Assembly: GCA_048621635.1 (NCBI GenBank)
Contig: JBMCWH010000022.1
Coordinates: forward strand, 1 to 6,823
Direction of reading: 5' to 3'
Length of the DNA: 6,823 nt
Source: JBMCWH01 sp048621635
GTDB lineage: Bacteria > Patescibacteriota > WWE3 > JAUXAW01 > JAYEID01
This document shows positions 4,428 to 6,823 of the stretch, piece by piece. The stretch's first letter is position 1. Every line of letters begins with the position of its first letter. The position numbers and the translations under genes are program-made. The notes under the pieces were generated by a model. The model was given only the letters and a program-made list of their open reading frames with translations, did not search any database and was not told where the DNA came from.

Positions 4428-6217
4428 GCAAATCCGATATCCAAAACAACAATTTAGAAATAATGCGGCACTCAGCAGCTCATGTTTTGGCTGCGGCCGT
4501 GCAGAAACTCTATCCAGCAGCTAAATTCGCAATTGGTCCTGCTATTGAAAAAGGATTCTACTACGATTTTGACTTTCCAAAGCCTGTTTCGGAAGAAGAA
4601 TTACCAAAGATAGAACAAGAAATGAAAAAGATAAAGAAAGAAACAGTACCTTTTGAAAAAGAGGAAATCCCAATTGAAAAAGCAAGAGACATCTTTAGCG
4701 ATCAGCCGTACAAATTAGAACTAATAAACCAACTAAAGAAGGAAGAGGAACTCATTGATTCTGACAAGGTGACTATCTACAAAACTGGTGATTTTGTTGA
4801 TCTTTGCCGTGGGCCACACGTAGAAGATACCTCCCAAATCGGGGCTTTTAAACTGCACAAAATTGCAGGTGCGTATTGGCGCGGAGACGAAAACAACCCA
4901 ATGCTGACCCGAATTTACGGTATTGCCTTTGAAACTCAGGAAGAACTGCAAGAACACTTAGAGATGCTCAGAAAAGCAGAAGAGCGAGATCACCGTAAAA
5001 TTGGGCAAGAAATGGACCTATTTTCCTTTCACCCTCAAGCAGCACCCGGGGACGCGTTTTGGCATCCTAAAGGATACACTATTATCAAAGAATTGATCCG
5101 CTACTGGCGCGACGTACATAGAAGAGAGAACTATGTAGAAGTGCGCACCCCAGAAATTTTAACTAAAAAAATATGGGAACAAAGCGGCCATACTACAAGC
5201 TTTTTGGAGAAAATGTATAAAATTAGTACCCAGGACGATAAGGTCTGGGATATGGCAGTAAAGCCAATGAATTGTGATGGGGGAATCTTAATATACAAAA
5301 ACAAAAACCATTCCTACAGAGACCTTCCTCTTCGTATGGGGGAGCTAGGAGTAGTACACCGCTACGAGGGCTCGGGGGAGTTACACGGAATATTAAGGCC
5401 AAGAGAATTTACCCAAGACGACGCTCATATCTACTGTACGCCTGAGCAAGTCAAAGAAGAACTTAAGAAAATTATAGAGCTGTGCTTTGAAGTTTATGAA
5501 ACTTGCGGTTTAGAACTAGACCATCTAGAACTTTCTACCCGTCCAGAAAACTCCATTGGATCGGATAAAATTTGGGAAAAAGCAGAGCAAACTATGAAAG
5601 TAACTTTAGAAGAAAGCAAGATAAAGCATAAAATCAACGCGGGTGACGGAGCTTTCTACGGACCTAAGATTGATTTTCATCTTAAAGATAGTCTTGGACG
5701 CACATGGCAATGCGCTACCATCCAACTAGATTTTGCGCAACCGGAAAACTTCGAACTAGAATACGTTGACGAAAATGGAGAAAGGAAAAGACCAGTGATG
5801 ATTCACCGCACAATTTATGGTTCTTTAGAAAGGTTTACTGGTATCTTGATGGAAAATTATGCGGGGAACTTTCCCCTTTGGCTAGCACCAATCCAAGCTA
5901 TTATTATCCCTATTTCTGAAAACCAAATCAATTATGCCCAGGAAGTCAAAGAAAAGTTACTAGAAATAAAAAATCCAACAGAGAAGTTCCGCGTGAAGAT
6001 TGACCAAACTAACCAAACGTTAGAGAAAAAAATCCGCAACGCGGAAACACAACGAGTACCCTACATGCTTATTGTAGGAAGCAGGGAAGAGGGGGTAGGG
6101 AACGAAGTATCGGTGCGCATACGGGACGGAGGCGATTTGGGAACAATGAAGATAGAGAATTTGATCAATAAACTGCAAGAAAAAATAACCAACAAATCCT
6201 TAACCTTAGATTTTTAA
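4424..6217 (+). CDS. thrS: Threonyl-tRNA synthetase lacking the N-terminal TGS domain
   Basis: Class II synthetase that charges tRNA-Thr with threonine in the cytoplasm and hydrolyses mischarged Ser-tRNA-Thr. I prefer ATG 4424 (597 residues); TTG 4406 in the same frame would add six residues. The protein starts at the editing domain (about 7-174), so the TGS domain (about 60 residues in E. coli) is absent. Editing-site residues are intact: His16 and His20 (HSAAH), Cys128 and His132 (CRGPH). The catalytic domain (about 193-484) keeps the zinc ligands Cys284 (MNCDGG), His335 (DDAH) and His461 (MIHRT) with exactly the E. coli spacing, plus motif 2 Arg313 and motif 3 Arg470 (GSLERF). The usual CPGH around the zinc cysteine is CDGG here. 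The anticodon-binding domain (about 485-597) is complete. There is no Shine-Dalgarno. Transcription is probably controlled by the T-box just upstream. Confidence 0.96.
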   Translation: MSKSDIQNNNLEIMRHSAAHVLAAAVQKLYPAAKFAIGPAIEKGFYYDFDFPKPVSEEELPKIEQEMKKIKKETVPFEKEEIPIEKARDIFSDQPYKLELINQLKKEEELIDSDKVTIYKTGDFVDLCRGPHVEDTSQIGAFKLHKIAGAYWRGDENNPMLTRIYGIAFETQEELQEHLEMLRKAEERDHRKIGQEMDLFSFHPQAAPGDAFWHPKGYTIIKELIRYWRDVHRRENYVEVRTPEILTKKIWEQSGHTTSFLEKMYKISTQDDKVWDMAVKPMNCDGGILIYKNKNHSYRDLPLRMGELGVVHRYEGSGELHGILRPREFTQDDAHIYCTPEQVKEELKKIIELCFEVYETCGLELDHLELSTRPENSIGSDKIWEKAEQTMKVTLEESKIKHKINAGDGAFYGPKIDFHLKDSLGRTWQCATIQLDFAQPENFELEYVDENGERKRPVMIHRTIYGSLERFTGILMENYAGNFPLWLAPIQAIIIPISENQINYAQEVKEKLLEIKNPTEKFRVKIDQTNQTLEKKIRNAETQRVPYMLIVGSREEGVGNEVSVRIRDGGDLGTMKIENLINKLQEKITNKSLTLDF

Positions 6218-6271
6218 ACCATCTTTAACCTTTGTCATGGCAATGTTCTCCCAATTTGCGCTTGCCCCGTG

Positions 6272-6290
6272 GTTCCAATTCCATTGGAAC
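6272..6290 (+). terminator. Hairpin after thrS, possible weak terminator
   Basis: GTTCCAA (6272-6278) pairs perfectly with TTGGAAC (6284-6290) around a five-base loop. Only three Ts follow, so intrinsic termination would be weak. It lies 55 nt after the thrS stop and about 30 nt before the next ORF, the right place for a transcript boundary or an mRNA 3'-end stabiliser. Confidence 0.45.
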
Positions 6291-6321
6291 TTTACGAGGT
6301 AGATTAACGTGTCTTTCAACT

Positions 6322-6823
6322 ATGAACTACTGGAAAATAATCCAAGGAAAAAAACCTGTACTCCTTCTAGCTGACTACAACCACCCCCATATCAAAAACG
6401 GAAAACTAAAGCAACGTGAAGAAGGAACAGCAGAAATAGTCAAACAAATATGCCAAAAGCATAGTTTGTGGGGGATAACAGCAAAAGACATAATTACTGA
6501 AGGTAAACACAGCTACGAAAAGATTATAAACTCTTATTGGGAAAACAATCTCCAAGCCTTAATAAATATCAGAGCACAGGAAAAGAAAACAACTCGGCCA
6601 ATAAAATTTTTTCCTAATGAGTATTTCCAACAAGATTTTCCCTACGCTTTTGAACAATACACAAAAACTGACAAGGCTCAAAATAAATTATCTTCCTTTA
6701 CAAAAGCACACATCCCTACAGCAGTCGTTTGCATTGAGAAAAAGGTTAGAAAAAACTTTGAAATGGAAAATAATCCCGCCGCAGAGTATCTAGACGACCT
6801 AATTACAAAAATACTAGAAAACT
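6322..6823 (+). CDS. Hypothetical protein, 3'-truncated by window edge
   Basis: An ATG at 6322 opens a frame with no stop through the last base: 167 complete codons, continuing outside the window. Composition matches the neighbouring genes (Lys/Glu/Asn-rich with A-ending codons), which supports a real gene. The N-terminus MNYWKIIQGKKPVLLLADYN reads like a beta-strand followed by a loop, and HPHIKNGKLKQREEGTAEIV gives a His/Glu-containing segment that could be an active-site loop. ITAKDIITEGKHSYEKII and PTAVVCIEKKVRKNF also look like folded soluble domain. No signal peptide or membrane helix is visible. I considered an N-formylglutamate-amidohydrolase-like hydrolase, but no diagnostic motif supports it, so I leave it unassigned. 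There is no Shine-Dalgarno; a hairpin upstream separates it from thrS. Confidence 0.75.
   Translation, partial: MNYWKIIQGKKPVLLLADYNHPHIKNGKLKQREEGTAEIVKQICQKHSLWGITAKDIITEGKHSYEKIINSYWENNLQALINIRAQEKKTTRPIKFFPNEYFQQDFPYAFEQYTKTDKAQNKLSSFTKAHIPTAVVCIEKKVRKNFEMENNPAAEYLDDLITKILEN

Noticed and set aside
4733..4957. 74-codon minus-strand frame opposite thrS
   Set aside because: Antisense shadow of a highly conserved synthetase domain.

Overview
The window reads as a piece of a small-genome bacterium. My best inference is the Candidate Phyla Radiation (Patescibacteria, possibly Microgenomates-like). The grounds are a trigger factor without its prolyl-isomerase domain, a threonyl-tRNA synthetase without its N-terminal TGS domain, A-rich coding sequence, a tRNA with encoded CCA, and no clear Shine-Dalgarno sequence before any start in the window. 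TGA is used as a stop (clpP), so the code looks standard. The taxonomic placement is not proven.

Layout, all genes on the + strand: (1) the end of a DUF72/YecE-like gene (1-753, 5' end outside the window), followed by a GC-rich hairpin and a good intrinsic terminator (820-862). (2) A promoter at 909-937 drives trigger factor (tig, 949-1869) with almost no 5' leader; clpP (1876-2445) follows 6 nt later. Nascent-chain chaperone and protease thus form a classic protein quality-control pair. (3) tRNA-Val(GAC) at 2456-2533 has an extended -10 promoter inside the 3' end of clpP. It is followed directly by about 200 nt of strongly structured DNA with no gene. (4) An unrecognised multi-pass membrane protein (2739-3770). 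(5) A 650-nt region without a convincing gene (3771-4423) that leads into thrS.

The leader is the most interesting part of the window. Its 3' portion (4277-4333) has the architecture of a T-box riboswitch antiterminator: helix A1, a UGGAACC bulge, helix A2, and a mutually exclusive terminator that reuses the A1 3' strand and ends in a short U-rich tract. It lies directly upstream of thrS, the expected target. Its 5' portion (3842-4001) holds a long-range RNA stem enclosing two hairpins, a possible but atypical Stem I. I could not assign a specifier codon with confidence.

(6) thrS (start ATG 4424, end 6217) keeps the editing site, zinc ligands and anticodon-binding domain. (7) A hairpin at 6272-6290 precedes a new ORF (6322 to the window end, open) that I do not recognise.
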